Assembly: GCF_000745345.1 (NCBI RefSeq)
Contig: NZ_JQNR01000004.1
Coordinates: forward strand, 1,178,001-1,242,000
DNA: 64,000 nt
Direction: 5' to 3'
DNA from: Actinacidiphila yeochonensis CN732
GTDB lineage: Bacteria > Actinomycetota > Actinomycetes > Streptomycetales > Streptomycetaceae
The notes under the pieces are model-generated. The model was not told the DNA's origin. It worked only from the letters and a program-made list of their open reading frames with translations, and did no database searches. Position numbers and translations under genes: made by a program. Shown in pieces: positions 17,586-28,396 of this stretch (positions are counted from its first letter, which is position 1; each line of letters starts with the position of its first letter).

Positions 17586-18111
17586 GGGTCCTCCCAAACA
17601 GGCATGCCGAAATCGGCAGTTGGGCAAAGGATTGGAGTCAGGCCCATCCCCCTTGCAGGCCTGCGAGCGATGATCATATGACCCCCGCATACGTTTGTCC
17701 GCGCTTTCCACCAGGCACCGGGGCGGGTACCAGGGGCGCTGTGCGGCAGCCGACGGGTGCCTGGCGCGTCGGCGGGCACACCGTGTGGGGGACGTCGGTG
17801 CCGTGCCTCCCGTCCGGCCGACCCGCCCTGGGGCGCCGCAGCCGCGGAGATACGTGAACGGGCGCGGGCGGGTGCGGCTGGGTGCGGCTGGGCGCGGGCG
17901 GGCGCGGGTGGACGGACAGCTCCGGCAGGTCGGCGACGCCCGGCCCAGGGTCCACACGGCCCGGCAGGGGGCCATACGGACCAGTGCGGTGCTCCTCCGG
18001 TAGGCCGCTCAGGGGGTTCGGGGTGACGGCGGTGGCCGGTCCGCGTTGACAGGTGAACGGGCGCCCCGCGGCTGCGGCGCGGCCCACCGCCGCGAGGGAG
18101 GACGCACAGCC
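17586..18111. other. Divergent intergenic region with a 10-bp tandem repeat
   Basis: 526 bases between the esterase-like gene and the AI-2E permease gene. It contains five 10-base units of the form GGYGCGGSYG at 17861-17910. I see no gene in it. Confidence 0.55.
17861..17910. repeat. Five degenerate 10-bp tandem units
   Basis: Units GGCGCGGGCG, GGTGCGGCTG, GGTGCGGCTG, GGCGCGGGCG, GGCGCGGGTG follow one another exactly from 17861. The 10-base period places every unit on the same face of the helix. Confidence 0.7.
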
Positions 18112-19268
18112 ATGGCCGACCTGCCGGTCGAGACGGTGCCGGTCGAGACGCCGCCGGGCACCGCCGGGGACCGGCCGCCGCCCCCGGCGCGGCGGCGCGG
18201 CGCCGGACACGTCCGCTGCCGTCCCTGCCGGGCACGGCGGCGGGCCGCCGCTCGTGGTTCACCGTGGGGTTCGGCCTGGGGCTCGGCATGCTGTCGGCCT
18301 GGCTGCTGGTGCGCACGGTGCTGCGGATCGGCGAGTTGCTGACGCTGCTGACGCTGTCGGTGTTCATCGCCGTCAGCCTGGAGCCCGTGGTGGCCTGGCT
18401 GTGCCGGCTGGGGCTGCGCCGGGGCTGGGCGGTGCTCGCGGTGGCCGGCGGGCTGGGCGGGGTGCTCGCCGGGTTCGTCGCCCTCGTCATCCCGCCGGTG
18501 AGCGCCGCGGTGGCCGCGCTCACCGCCGACGTGCCGCGCTGGAGGCAGCAGTTGCGGGACCACCACTCCGCGCTCGGCCGGCTGGAGGACCACTACCACG
18601 TGATCGAACACCTGCGGGAGCGGTTCGGCTCGGGCGGCGGCGCGGCGGAGGTGGCCGGCGGGGTGCTGGGCGCGGGGCAGGTGGTGCTCTCCGCGCTCGC
18701 GTCGGTGGGCGTCACCGTCACCGTCACGCTCTACGTGATGGCGGCGCTCCCGACGGTCAAGCGCTTCGGCTACCGGTTCGTGCCGGGCAGCAGGCGGCCC
18801 CGCGCCGAGGCGGTCTGCGAGGAGATCCTCAGCCGGGTCGGCCGCTACATGCTCGGCAACGTCGCCACCTCGGTGGTCGCCGGGGCGGCCACGTTCGCCT
18901 GGTGCGAGGTGTGGAACGTGCCCTACCCGGCGGCGCTCGGCTTCTTCGTGGCACTCATGGACATGGTGCCGGTCGTCGGCTCGACCGTCGGCGGTGTGGC
19001 GGTGAGCCTGGTCGCGCTGGCGGTGTCGCTGCCCACCGCCCTGGCCACCGCCGCCTTCTACGTCGGCTTCCGCCTCGCCGAGGACTACCTGATCATGCCG
19101 CGCGCGATGCGGTTCGCCGTCCACGTGCACCCCGTCGTGACGGTCGTCGCGGTGCTGGCCGGGGGGTCGCTGCTCGGCGTCGTCGGCGGCCTCGTCGCGA
19201 TCCCGGCGGCGGTCGCCCTCGGCATCGTCCTGGACGAGTACGTCTTCCCGCGCACCGACGCGGCGTAG
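18112..19268 (+). CDS. AI-2E family permease (frameshift near the N-terminus)
   Basis: The ATG at 18112 has an ideal GGGAGG ribosome-binding site and opens MADLPVETVPVETPPG, but this frame leaves the membrane protein. The main domain, in the neighbouring frame, runs from SWFTVGFGLGLGM to the stop at 19268. It contains TVGGVAVSLVALAVSLP, RLAEDYLIMPRAMRF and VTVVAVLAGGSLLG, typical of the AI-2E/PerM family, with about 8 membrane segments and the usual long amphipathic region after helix 3. One missing base, most simply in the C5 run at 18181-18185, restores a single protein of about 385 residues. The alternative is a start at GTG 18264, which lacks a ribosome-binding site. Function in this family ranges from ion antiport to export; the substrate is unknown. 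Confidence 0.78.
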
Positions 19269-19280
19269 ACGGCAGGGGGC

Positions 19281-19315
19281 GGGCGCCCTCGCGGGCGCCC
19301 TCGCGGGCGCCCTGG
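19281..19315. repeat. Three GGGCGCCC palindromes in 12-bp phase
   Basis: The 12-base unit GGGCGCCCTCGC is repeated from 19281, with a third shortened copy ending at 19315. Each unit contains the 8-bp palindrome GGGCGCCC. It lies between the convergent AI-2E and Usp genes and may act as a compound terminator. Confidence 0.65.
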
Positions 19316-19321
19316 CACGGC

Positions 19322-19862
19322 TCACCCGTGGCCGGGGGGCGGTGGCTCCGGGGGTGGTGCGGGTCGCGGGCCCGGGCGGGTGCGGGGGAGGGGGCGGCAC
19401 CGTCGCGGTGTCCGGCGCGGACTCCGGCCACACCAGCAGCACCGGGCAGGGCGCGTGGTCGACGACGAACCGCGCGCCCGGCGCGAGGCTGCGCGGCCCG
19501 AGCCGGCTGCGGTCCCCGTCCCGGGCCACCACGAGCAGGTCCGCGCCCTCCGCGGCGGCGACCACCTCCCGCTCGACCCGGCCGGTGCGCTCCACACGGG
19601 TGCACGGCCGCCCCAGCCGCTCGGCCGCCGCCGCCAGCAGGCGGTCCGCGGAGGCGGCGGCGAGCCGCTCCACCGCGGTGCCGGGGTCGCGCTCGGGATG
19701 GCCCCGGCCCAGCAGCCCCGCGAACACCCCGTGCGCGGCACCCGGCACGTCGGGCGTGTCGACGTGCAGCAGCACCACCTCGTCCGCGTCGGACGCGTGG
19801 GCCCGGGCGGCGTCGACGCACGCGGCCCACGTGCCCTCGACGATCCAGGCGATGACGGCCAT
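19322..19862 (-). CDS. Universal stress protein family (C-terminal end uncertain)
   Basis: ATG 19862 has GGAGGA upstream and begins MAVIAWIVEGTWAACVDAAR. The Usp-like core is clear up to FVVDHAPCPVLLVWPESAP, near residue 145, and includes ADLLVVARDGDRSRLGPRSL. After that the frame does not stop and runs on through the repeat at 19281 and the neighbouring gene, which cannot be natural. A parallel frame ends in PPPEPPPPGHG at 19322, so the natural stop is probably there after a frame change in the C-rich tail. Unlike the Usp at 4388, the N-terminus lacks the usual K-I-L-V start and keeps only a partial nucleotide site. Confidence 0.68.
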
Positions 19863-19999
19863 GCGGCGGTCCTCCGTTCGTTGGCTGCACCCCCACCCTG
19901 CCACCCCGGCGGCGGATGGAGGAGGAGGCGGCGCCGAAACGGCCGTGCCCGGCCCGTCCGCCGACGGGCTGTCGCCGGGTCGCGTCTGGCGCGGAGCCG

Positions 20000-22120
<2,121 letters not shown>

Positions 22121-22202
22121 GTCCGCGACCCTACTGGCGATCCTGCCCGGGCCCGGGACCACCACGCCCCGACGCGCGGACGACCCCCGCGGGGAGGTAC
22201 CT

Positions 22203-22230
22203 GGCCGGGCGGGTGGCCACCCGCCCGGCC
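22203..22230. terminator. Terminator, 28-bp perfect palindrome
   Basis: Arms 22203-22216 and 22217-22230 are exact reverse complements with no spacer, forming a long stem with a minimal loop. It lies between the aldo/keto reductase stop and the glgX start, both minus strand, so it should separate their transcripts. Confidence 0.75.
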
Positions 22231-22262
22231 CAGTGCCCCGCCGGGGCCGGGGTGCCGCCGGA

Positions 22263-23132
22263 TCAGCCGGTGGCGGCCGACAGCTCGGCGAACTCCTCGT
22301 CGGTCAGCTCCAGCTCCGCGGCGGCGACGTTGTCCTCCAGGTGCGCCACCGAGGACGTGCCGGGGATCGGCAGCATCACCGGCGAGCGGCGCAGCAGCCA
22401 GGCCAGCGCCAGCTGCGACGGGGAGGCGCCGTGCCGCTTGGCCGGCGCGTCGAGCGGGCCGCCCGGCCGCGCCAGCTCACCGGTGGCCAGCGGGAACCAC
22501 GGGATGAAGCCGATGCCCAGCTTCTCGCTGTGCTCCAGCAGCGCCTCCGACTGGCGGTTGGCGATGTTGTACAGGTTCTGCACCGAGGCGATGGGCGTGA
22601 CCGCGCGCGCCTGCTCCAGCTGGTCGACGTCGACCTCGGACAGGCCGATGTGCTGGATCTTGCCCTCCTCCTGGAGGAGCTTGAGCTCGCCGACCTGCTC
22701 GGCCAGCGGCACCTTCGGGTCCACCCGGTGCAGCTGGAAGAGCGGGATGCGGTCGAGGCCCAGGTGGCGCAGGCTCATCTCGGCCTGCTGGCGCAGGTAC
22801 TCCGGCCGCCCCACCGGCCGCCAGTCGTTCGGCCCGGAGCGGGTCAGGCCGGCCTTGGTGGCGATCACCAGCTCCGCCGGGTACGGGTGGAGCGCCTTCT
22901 TGATCAGCTGCTCGGCCACCACCGGCCCGTAGGAGTCGGCGGTGTCGATGAAGTCCACGCCGAGCTCGACGGAGCGGCGCAGCACGCGCACCGCCTCGTC
23001 CGGGTCCTTGGGATCGCCCCACACCCCGGCGCCGGTCAGCTGCATGGAGCCGAAGCCGAGGCGGGTCACGGGCAGGTCGCCGCCGAGGGAGAAACTGCCC
23101 GACGCCTGCGCGGGCCGGGTTCCGGTCGTCAC
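22263..23132 (-). CDS. Aldo/keto reductase (first of two)
   Basis: 289 residues from GTG 23132, with TTAGGAGCGATC upstream. The catalytic tetrad is visible in FIDTADSYG (Asp, Tyr), VIATKAGL (Lys) and LFQLHRVD (His). [11 protein letters not shown] and [15 protein letters not shown] match NADPH-binding AKRs that reduce aldehydes and ketones. The upstream 125 bases are homologous to the control region shared by the second reductase and the 6-phosphogluconate dehydrogenase gene, so co-regulation is likely. The two reductases are only distantly similar, so the duplicated control region does not reflect a recent whole-gene duplication. Confidence 0.88.
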   Translation of the reverse strand: MTTGTRPAQASGSFSLGGDLPVTRLGFGSMQLTGAGVWGDPKDPDEAVRVLRRSVELGVDFIDTADSYGPVVAEQLIKKALHPYPAELVIATKAGLTRSGPNDWRPVGRPEYLRQQAEMSLRHLGLDRIPLFQLHRVDPKVPLAEQVGELKLLQEEGKIQHIGLSEVDVDQLEQARAVTPIASVQNLYNIANRQSEALLEHSEKLGIGFIPWFPLATGELARPGGPLDAPAKRHGASPSQLALAWLLRRSPVMLPIPGTSSVAHLEDNVAAAELELTDEEFAELSAATG

Positions 23133-23135
23133 GAT

Positions 23136-23260
23136 GATCGCTCCTAAGCGGGTCCGACAAGATACACGTACGGTTCACGGTCTCCGTACGGCAGTGGGAA
23201 GCCCGGGTCCGGCTCCCGGTATTCCCGGCGGGTACCCGAATCCGAGGAGTCGACCCGGAC
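23136..23260. repeat. Inverted copy A of a 125-bp control region
   Basis: Read on the plus strand, this segment aligns over its whole length with the reverse complement of 24379-24505. Shared blocks include GATCGCTCCTAAGCGGGTCC, TCTCCGTAC, and GGTATTCCCGGCGGGTACCC. In this copy the palindrome is degenerate, and the start codon of the far side has become ACG behind a retained GAGGAG. Confidence 0.85.
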
Positions 23261-23409
23261 GGCCTATACGCGACCGGGCCGACCGGACGGCGCCCCCGCC
23301 CGGGCCCCGGGCAGCGCGAGCCGCGGTTGCGCGGTGCCGGGGGCGGGGCCGGGAGGCTCGGGCGGGCGGCGGCACGGTTCTCGCAGACCCGTGTCCGCCG
23401 CCGACCGGC

Positions 23410-24381
23410 CTACCGGAAGCCCGCCACCTGGTGGGGCGCGTACGGCTCCTCCAGCAGGGCCGCCTCCTCGTCGGTGAGCTCGATCTCCAGGGAGGCCACG
23501 GCGTCGTCGAGGTGCCGCTCCTTGGTCACGCCGACGATGGGCGCGGTGACGTCGGGGTTGCGGTTCAGCCAGGCCAGGGCGACCTGGGCGGCGGGGACGC
23601 CGCGCTCGGCGGCGACCTGGGCGACGCGCTCCACCACGGTCCTGTCGGACGGGTGGTAGAGGGTGCGGCCGAACTCGTCGCTCTCGGCGCGGGCGGTGGT
23701 CTCGTCCCAGGGCCGGGTGAGGCGGCCGCGTGCCAGCGGGCTCCAGGGGATGACCCCGATGCCCTGGTCGGCGCAGAGCGGCAGCATCTCCCGCTCCTCC
23801 TCGCGGTACAGCAGGTTGTAGTGGTTCTGCATGGACACGAAACGCGTCCAGCCGCCCAGGTCGGCGGTGTAGAGGGCCTTGGAGAACTGCCAGGCGTGCA
23901 TGGAGGACGCGCCGATGTAGCGGGCCTTTCCGGCCTTCACCACGTCGTGGAGGGCCTCCATGGTCTCCTCGATCGGCGTGTCGTAGTCCCAGCGGTGGAT
24001 CTGGTAGAGGTCGACGTAGTCGGTGCCCAGGCGGCGCAGGCTGTGGTCGATCTCGCTCATGACGGCCCGCCGGGACAGGCCGCCACCGTTGGGGCCGGGC
24101 CGCATCCGGCCGTGCACCTTGGTGGCGATGACGACCTCGTCGCGGTCGGCGAAGTCGCGCAGCGCGCGGCCGGTGATCTCCTCGCTGGTGCCGTCGGAGT
24201 ACACGTTGGCGGTGTCGAAGAAGTTGATCCCGGCGTCGAGGGCGCGTTTGACCAGACCACGGCTGGCGTCCTCGTCCAGCGTCCACGCGTGGTTGCCGCG
24301 TCCCGCGTCGCCGAAGCTCATGCAGCCCAGGCTGAGGGCGGAGACTTCCAGTCCGGTCGAGCCCAGTCGTGTGTACTGCAT
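23410..24381 (-). CDS. Aldo/keto reductase (second of two)
   Basis: 323 residues from ATG 24381 with GAGGAGG upstream. The catalytic residues lie in [17 protein letters not shown] and [33 protein letters not shown] is the standard start of the AKR branch related to YajO/AKR11-13. It should be a cytoplasmic NADPH-dependent aldehyde or ketone reductase. It is divergent from gndA, whose product generates NADPH, and shares one control region with it. The pairing suggests a redox or aldehyde-detoxification module. Confidence 0.9.
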   Translation of the reverse strand: MQYTRLGSTGLEVSALSLGCMSFGDAGRGNHAWTLDEDASRGLVKRALDAGINFFDTANVYSDGTSEEITGRALRDFADRDEVVIATKVHGRMRPGPNGGGLSRRAVMSEIDHSLRRLGTDYVDLYQIHRWDYDTPIEETMEALHDVVKAGKARYIGASSMHAWQFSKALYTADLGGWTRFVSMQNHYNLLYREEEREMLPLCADQGIGVIPWSPLARGRLTRPWDETTARAESDEFGRTLYHPSDRTVVERVAQVAAERGVPAAQVALAWLNRNPDVTAPIVGVTKERHLDDAVASLEIELTDEEAALLEEPYAPHQVAGFR

Positions 24382-24505
24382 CCGGGTCGCCTCCTCGGAT
24401 TTCGGGTACCCGCCGGGAATACCAGGAGCGGAACCCGAGGTTCCCCGGTGTGTACGGAGATTGTGAACTGTACGTACAGTTTATCGGACCCGCTTAGGAG
24501 CGATC
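24379..24505. repeat. Copy B of the 125-bp control region, between AKR and gndA
   Basis: This is the entire divergent region between the second aldo/keto reductase and gndA. Its reverse complement aligns with 23136-23260. Here both flanking starts are intact and the central palindrome is perfect, so this is the better-preserved copy. Confidence 0.85.
24466..24481. promoter_or_regulatory. 16-bp perfect palindrome, TetR-type operator candidate
   Basis: AACTGTACGTACAGTT is self-complementary over all 16 bases and lies about 30 bases before the gndA start, in the expected promoter zone of both divergent genes. The size and form are common for TetR-family operators. No TetR gene is in the window, so the regulator must be elsewhere. 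Confidence 0.65.
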
Positions 24506-24508
24506 CTC

Positions 24509-25966
24509 GTGACAAGCAGGCAGATGAGTACGCAGGCCGACATCGGCGTCACCGGACTGGCCGTCATGGGCGGCAACCTTGCACGTAATTTCGCCCGCAA
24601 CGGCTACACCGTAGCCCTCTACAACCGCACCGCCGCCCGTACCAGGGCGCTGGTCGACGAGCACGGCGACGAGGGGGCCTTCGTCGCGACCGAGACCCCC
24701 GAGGAGTTCGTCGCGGCCCTCAAGAGACCCCGCCGACTGCTGGTCATGGTCAAGGCGGGCGAAGCCACCGACGCCGTCATCCGGCAGTTCGCGCCGCTGC
24801 TCGAAGAGGGCGACGTGATCATCGACGGCGGGAACGCCCACTTCGAGGACACCCGCCGCCGCGAGCGGGAACTGCGCGAGCAGGGCCTCCACTTCGTCGG
24901 CACCGGCGTGTCCGGCGGCGAGGAGGGGGCGCTCAACGGTCCCTCCATCATGCCCGGCGGCTCCAAGGAGTCCTGGCAGTCGCTGGGCCCGATGCTGGAG
25001 AAGATCTCCGCCAAGGCCGAGGACGGCGCCCCCTGCGCCACCCACATCGGCCCTGACGGCGCCGGCCACTTCGTCAAGATGGTGCACAACGGCATCGAGT
25101 ACGCCGACATGCAGCTGATCGCCGAGGCGTACGACCTGCTGCGCCGGGTCGCCGGGTACGAGCCCGCGCGGATCGCCGAGGTCTTCCGCACCTGGAACAC
25201 CGGCCGGCTGGACTCCTACCTGATCGAGATCACCGCGCAGGTCCTCGCCCACACGGACGCCGCCACCGGCCGGCCCTTCGTCGACGTGGTCCTCGACCAG
25301 GCCGAGCAGAAGGGCACCGGCCGCTGGACGGTGCAGACCGCGCTCGACCTCGGGGTTCCCGTCTCCGGCATCGCCGAGGCCGTCTTCGCCCGCTCCCTGT
25401 CCGGCCACGCCGACCTGCGCGAGGCATCCCGGGAGCTGGCCGGGCCGCGGCCCACGCCGCTGTCGGAGGAGGCGGCGGCCGCCTTCGCCGACCAGGTCGA
25501 GCAGGCCCTGTACGCGTCGAAGGTCGTCTCCTACACCCAGGGCTTCCACCAGATCGCCGCCGGGTCGCAGACCTATGACTGGGACGTCGACCTCGGCCGG
25601 GTCGCGTCCATCTGGCGCGGCGGCTGCATCATCAGGGCCGCGTTCCTGGACCGGATCACCGCCGCCTACGACAAGGACCCGGCACTGCCCAGCCTGCTGT
25701 CGGACGAGCGCTTCGCCGAGGAGACCGCCGCCGCGCAGGACGACTGGCGCGCGGTGGTCTCCGCCGCCGTCCAGGGCGGCGTCCCCGTGCCCGGCTTCTC
25801 GGCGGCGCTCGCCTACTACGACGCGCTGCGCGCCGAACGGCTGCCGGCCGCCCTCACCCAGGCCCAGCGGGACTTCTTCGGTGCCCACACCTACCGCCGG
25901 ACCGATCGCGACGGGGCGTTCCACACCCAGTGGGGCGGCGACCGCAGCGAGGCCGACGCCGGCTGA
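24509..25966 (+). CDS. gndA: 6-phosphogluconate dehydrogenase, decarboxylating
   Basis: 485 residues, typical for the long NADP-dependent form. The Rossmann start is DIGVTGLAVMGGNLARNFA with an NADP-type Asn-Arg pair (YNRT). DGGNAHFEDT, GVSGGEEGALNGPSIMPGG and the catalytic HFVKMVHNGIEYADMQ (Lys, Asn, Glu) follow. It oxidises 6-phosphogluconate to ribulose 5-phosphate, CO2 and NADPH in the pentose phosphate pathway. The GTG at 24509 (AGGAGCGATC upstream) and the ATG five codons later are both possible starts. It shares its control region with an aldo/keto reductase. A strong terminator follows. Confidence 0.94.
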   Translation: MTSRQMSTQADIGVTGLAVMGGNLARNFARNGYTVALYNRTAARTRALVDEHGDEGAFVATETPEEFVAALKRPRRLLVMVKAGEATDAVIRQFAPLLEEGDVIIDGGNAHFEDTRRRERELREQGLHFVGTGVSGGEEGALNGPSIMPGGSKESWQSLGPMLEKISAKAEDGAPCATHIGPDGAGHFVKMVHNGIEYADMQLIAEAYDLLRRVAGYEPARIAEVFRTWNTGRLDSYLIEITAQVLAHTDAATGRPFVDVVLDQAEQKGTGRWTVQTALDLGVPVSGIAEAVFARSLSGHADLREASRELAGPRPTPLSEEAAAAFADQVEQALYASKVVSYTQGFHQIAAGSQTYDWDVDLGRVASIWRGGCIIRAAFLDRITAAYDKDPALPSLLSDERFAEETAAAQDDWRAVVSAAVQGGVPVPGFSAALAYYDALRAERLPAALTQAQRDFFGAHTYRRTDRDGAFHTQWGGDRSEADAG

Positions 25967-25975
25967 CACCTCCGC

Positions 25976-26010
25976 GGCGGGGCGGGGACCGACCGGGTCC
26001 CCGCCCCGCC
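25976..26010 (+). terminator. Terminator of gndA, 15-bp perfect stem
   Basis: Arms 25976-25990 and 25996-26010 are exact reverse complements with loop GACCG, starting 10 bases after the stop codon. Confidence 0.8.
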
Positions 26011-26113
26011 CGGCGGGACCGGCACAGGAGTGAGCCCGCGGTGCGGGGGAAGGCGACTCCTCGCGGGGCACCGGAGCGTGTCGGCCGTACGACGGCGGAA
26101 AGGCAGGTGGACG

Positions 26114-26470
26114 ATGATCCGACCCGCTGATCTGCGGGAGTGGCGCGACCGCGAGGTGGTCGACGAACACGACCGCAGGATCGGTGTCCTGGAAGCCGTC
26201 TACGTGGACACGGCGACGGATCTGCCGTCGATGGCCACGGTCCGCACCGGACTGCCCACCCGGCACCGGCTGGTGTTCGTGCCGGTCGCCGAGGCGGTCG
26301 TCGGGCCGGACTACGTACGGGTCCCTTACGACAGGTCGCTGGTGAAGTCGGCCCCCTCGATCGGGACGGACGACGTCCTGCCGGTCGAGGACGAGGAGGC
26401 GGTCTTCCAGCACTACGGCCTACGCTACAGACCCGGGCCCGACGGCGGACGCCAACTCGCCCGCCGCTGA
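26114..26470 (+). CDS. PRC-barrel domain protein
   Basis: 118 residues, ATG 26114 behind GGCAGGTGG. It begins MIRPADLREWRDREVVDEHD and continues RIGVLEAVYVDTATDLPSMA, a PRC-barrel opening with the conserved 'G.v..vYvD' pattern; VRVPYDRSLVKSAPSI closes the barrel. These small domains are associated with stress responses and RNA or membrane functions in other bacteria; the role here is unknown. It is followed by a small membrane protein and DedA, which may form one transcription unit. Confidence 0.8.
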   Translation: MIRPADLREWRDREVVDEHDRRIGVLEAVYVDTATDLPSMATVRTGLPTRHRLVFVPVAEAVVGPDYVRVPYDRSLVKSAPSIGTDDVLPVEDEEAVFQHYGLRYRPGPDGGRQLARR

Positions 26471-26611
26471 CCGCACGCCCCGGCCCCGCCCCGCACCCGA
26501 ACCATCCGCACCCGGAATCCCCATCAGCACCAGGAATCCCCATCCGCACCCGACCAGAGGGCCCCGACCCGAACCCCTGTCCGTCACGAAGGCGAAGAAG
26601 AGAGGCCGCGC

Positions 26612-26775
26612 ATGAGCTTGTTCCTGCTGCTGCTCCTGGCGGCTGTCGTGCTCGGTCTGATCGGCGCCGTGGTCCACGGGCCCGGCCGGCTGCTCGCTGT
26701 CGGAGCGGTGCTCCTCGTCGCGGCCCCGGCTACGGGCTGTGGCGGCTGCGCGGCCGCGCCCGCCCGGTGCGCTGA
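26612..26775 (+). CDS. Small membrane protein (frameshifted)
   Basis: ATG 26612 opens MSLFLLLLLAAVVLGLIGAV, a membrane helix, followed by a second hydrophobic stretch (LLAVGAVLLVAAP). In the literal frame the end is a Cys/Ala-rich run to 26794. The neighbouring frame instead ends GYGLWRLRGRARPVR at TGA 26773-26775, the basic tail usual for such small streptomycete membrane proteins. One C added to the C4 run at 26724-26727 joins them, giving about 54 residues. It would then end 15 bases before the DedA start, suggesting an operon. Confidence 0.65.
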
Positions 26776-26790
26776 CCGGCCGGCCGCCGC

Positions 26791-27405
26791 ATGAACTCCA
26801 TCACGGACTGGCTCGACCACTCCTCGGGGCCGACCGTCTACGCGGTCGTCGCCGCCCTCGTCTTCTGCGAGGACGCGCTCTTCTTCGGGTTCGTGCTGCC
26901 GGGCGAGACCGCTGTCGTGCTCGGCGGTGTGGTGGCCAGCCGCGGCGGCGTCGACATCGTCTGGCTGTGCGTGACGGTGGTGCTCGCCGCGATCGCCGGC
27001 GACAGCGTCGGCTACGAGGTCGGCCGGAAGTTCGGCCCGCGCATCCTGGAGACCAGAGCGCTCAGCCGCCACCAGGAGCGCATCGGCCGCGCCCAGGAGC
27101 TGATCCGCCGCCGCGGGCCGGCCGCCGTCTTCCTCGGCCGCTTCATCGCCTTCTTCCGCGCCCTCATGCCCGCTCTGGCCGGCATCTCCCGCATGCCGTA
27201 CCGCGTCTTCCTGCTCTTCAACGCCCTCGGCGGGCTGGTGTGGGGCGTCGGCTTCACCCTGCTGGGCTACTTCGCCGGAGACGCCTACAAGCGGGTGGAG
27301 AAGACCGCGGGCACCGCCGTCGCCATCGTCGTGGCCGTCGTGGTCGTCGCCGCCTTCGTCTTCTGGCAGATCCGCCGCCACCGCAACTCCTCCGACTCGG
27401 AGTGA
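26791..27405 (+). CDS. DedA family membrane protein
   Basis: 204 residues with about five membrane segments. It contains the DedA hallmarks FGFVLPGETAVVLGG, GDSVGYEVGRKFG, and FLGRFIAFFRALMPALAGISRMP (the F.GRf.p..R...p..aG motif with essential arginines). DedA proteins are proton-dependent lipid-carrier or phospholipid flippases of the cytoplasmic membrane; the specific lipid is unknown. It begins 15 bases after the repaired end of the small membrane protein. The C-terminus is a hydrophobic helix and a short basic tail. Confidence 0.9.
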   Translation: MNSITDWLDHSSGPTVYAVVAALVFCEDALFFGFVLPGETAVVLGGVVASRGGVDIVWLCVTVVLAAIAGDSVGYEVGRKFGPRILETRALSRHQERIGRAQELIRRRGPAAVFLGRFIAFFRALMPALAGISRMPYRVFLLFNALGGLVWGVGFTLLGYFAGDAYKRVEKTAGTAVAIVVAVVVVAAFVFWQIRRHRNSSDSE

Positions 27406-27658
27406 CCCGGAACGGACCCTGGAGCCCCCGCGACGGACTTCGCGGCGGACCTCGCGGCGGGCCCCGGGGGCAGGACCTTCCCGCCGCGCTCGGAGCCGCA
27501 GCCGGGCGCCTCGCGGCGGCGTGACCGGCGGAAACCTGGACGTGAACCGAACGACCGTCACCCGAAAGACGGTACGCGGTCCGAACGTGTTGTAGGGGAA
27601 CGGCAACAATCGGCCGGTCAGCGGTATGGACCCCGCCGGGGGCGAGTATCCGCTAGGT

Positions 27659-28386
27659 ATGCCTGAGACATCCAAGACCAGGGGGAACCGGACCCCTCGC
27701 CGCGCGGTACCGCTTCTCGCCGCCGGGCTGGCCGCACTCGCCGTGTGCGCCGCCGGCTGCGGCAACGGCACCGCAACCACCGGCGACACCGCCACGCAGG
27801 GCACCCCCGGCACCGGCGGCACGACCTCGGCCGGCGGCACGACCTCGGCCGGCGCCCCGGCCACGGCCGCGCCCCGCGGCCGGCCACCACCACCCCGGCC
27901 CCGCAGGGCACCGCGGACACCGCGCCGCCCGCCTCGTCCCCGCCACCCGGCAGCACGAGCACCGCCGCGCCCCAGGCGGCGGGGACACGCTGCACCGTGA
28001 CGGACCTGAGGATGACGCTGGGCGCCGGCGACCCCGGCGCCGGCAACATCTACTACCCGCTGACCTTCACCAACACCTCCAGCCGCCCGTGCGTGCTCGA
28101 CGGCTTCCCCGGCGTGTCCCTCATCCGCGGCGACGGCAGCACCATCGGCCGGGCCGCGGGCCGCCAGGGCGGGTCCCAGGGCACGGTGACGCTGAGTCCG
28201 GGCGCGTCCGTCCAGGCCGACCTGCACACCCTCAACCAGGGGGTGAAGGGCGACGAGTGCTGGCGCAGGCCCACCTTCATCAAGGTCTACCCGCCCGGTT
28301 CGAAGGACTCGATGACCCTGGCCACCTCCAGCCCGCAGGTGTGCGGCGACACCTTCACCGTGGGCTCCGTCCACTCCGCTCACTAG
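27659..28386 (+). CDS. DUF4232 lipoprotein (frameshifted in the linker)
   Basis: ATG 27659 opens a lipoprotein-like signal (RAVPLLAAGLAALAVCAAGC) and a Thr/Gly-rich linker. The frame then becomes Pro/Arg-rich, while the adjacent frame reads PATTTPAPQGTADTAPP and continues into a full DUF4232 domain (CTVTDLRMTLGAGD, FTNTSSRPCVLDGFPGVSL, ending with a third and fourth cysteine). One C added to the C4 run at 27872-27875 restores about 242 residues. DUF4232 domains are extracellular beta-sandwiches of unknown function, common in actinomycete lipoproteins. The GH25 gene starts 10 bases after its stop, so the two are probably co-transcribed. Confidence 0.75.
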
Positions 28387-28396
28387 GAGGCCTGCC

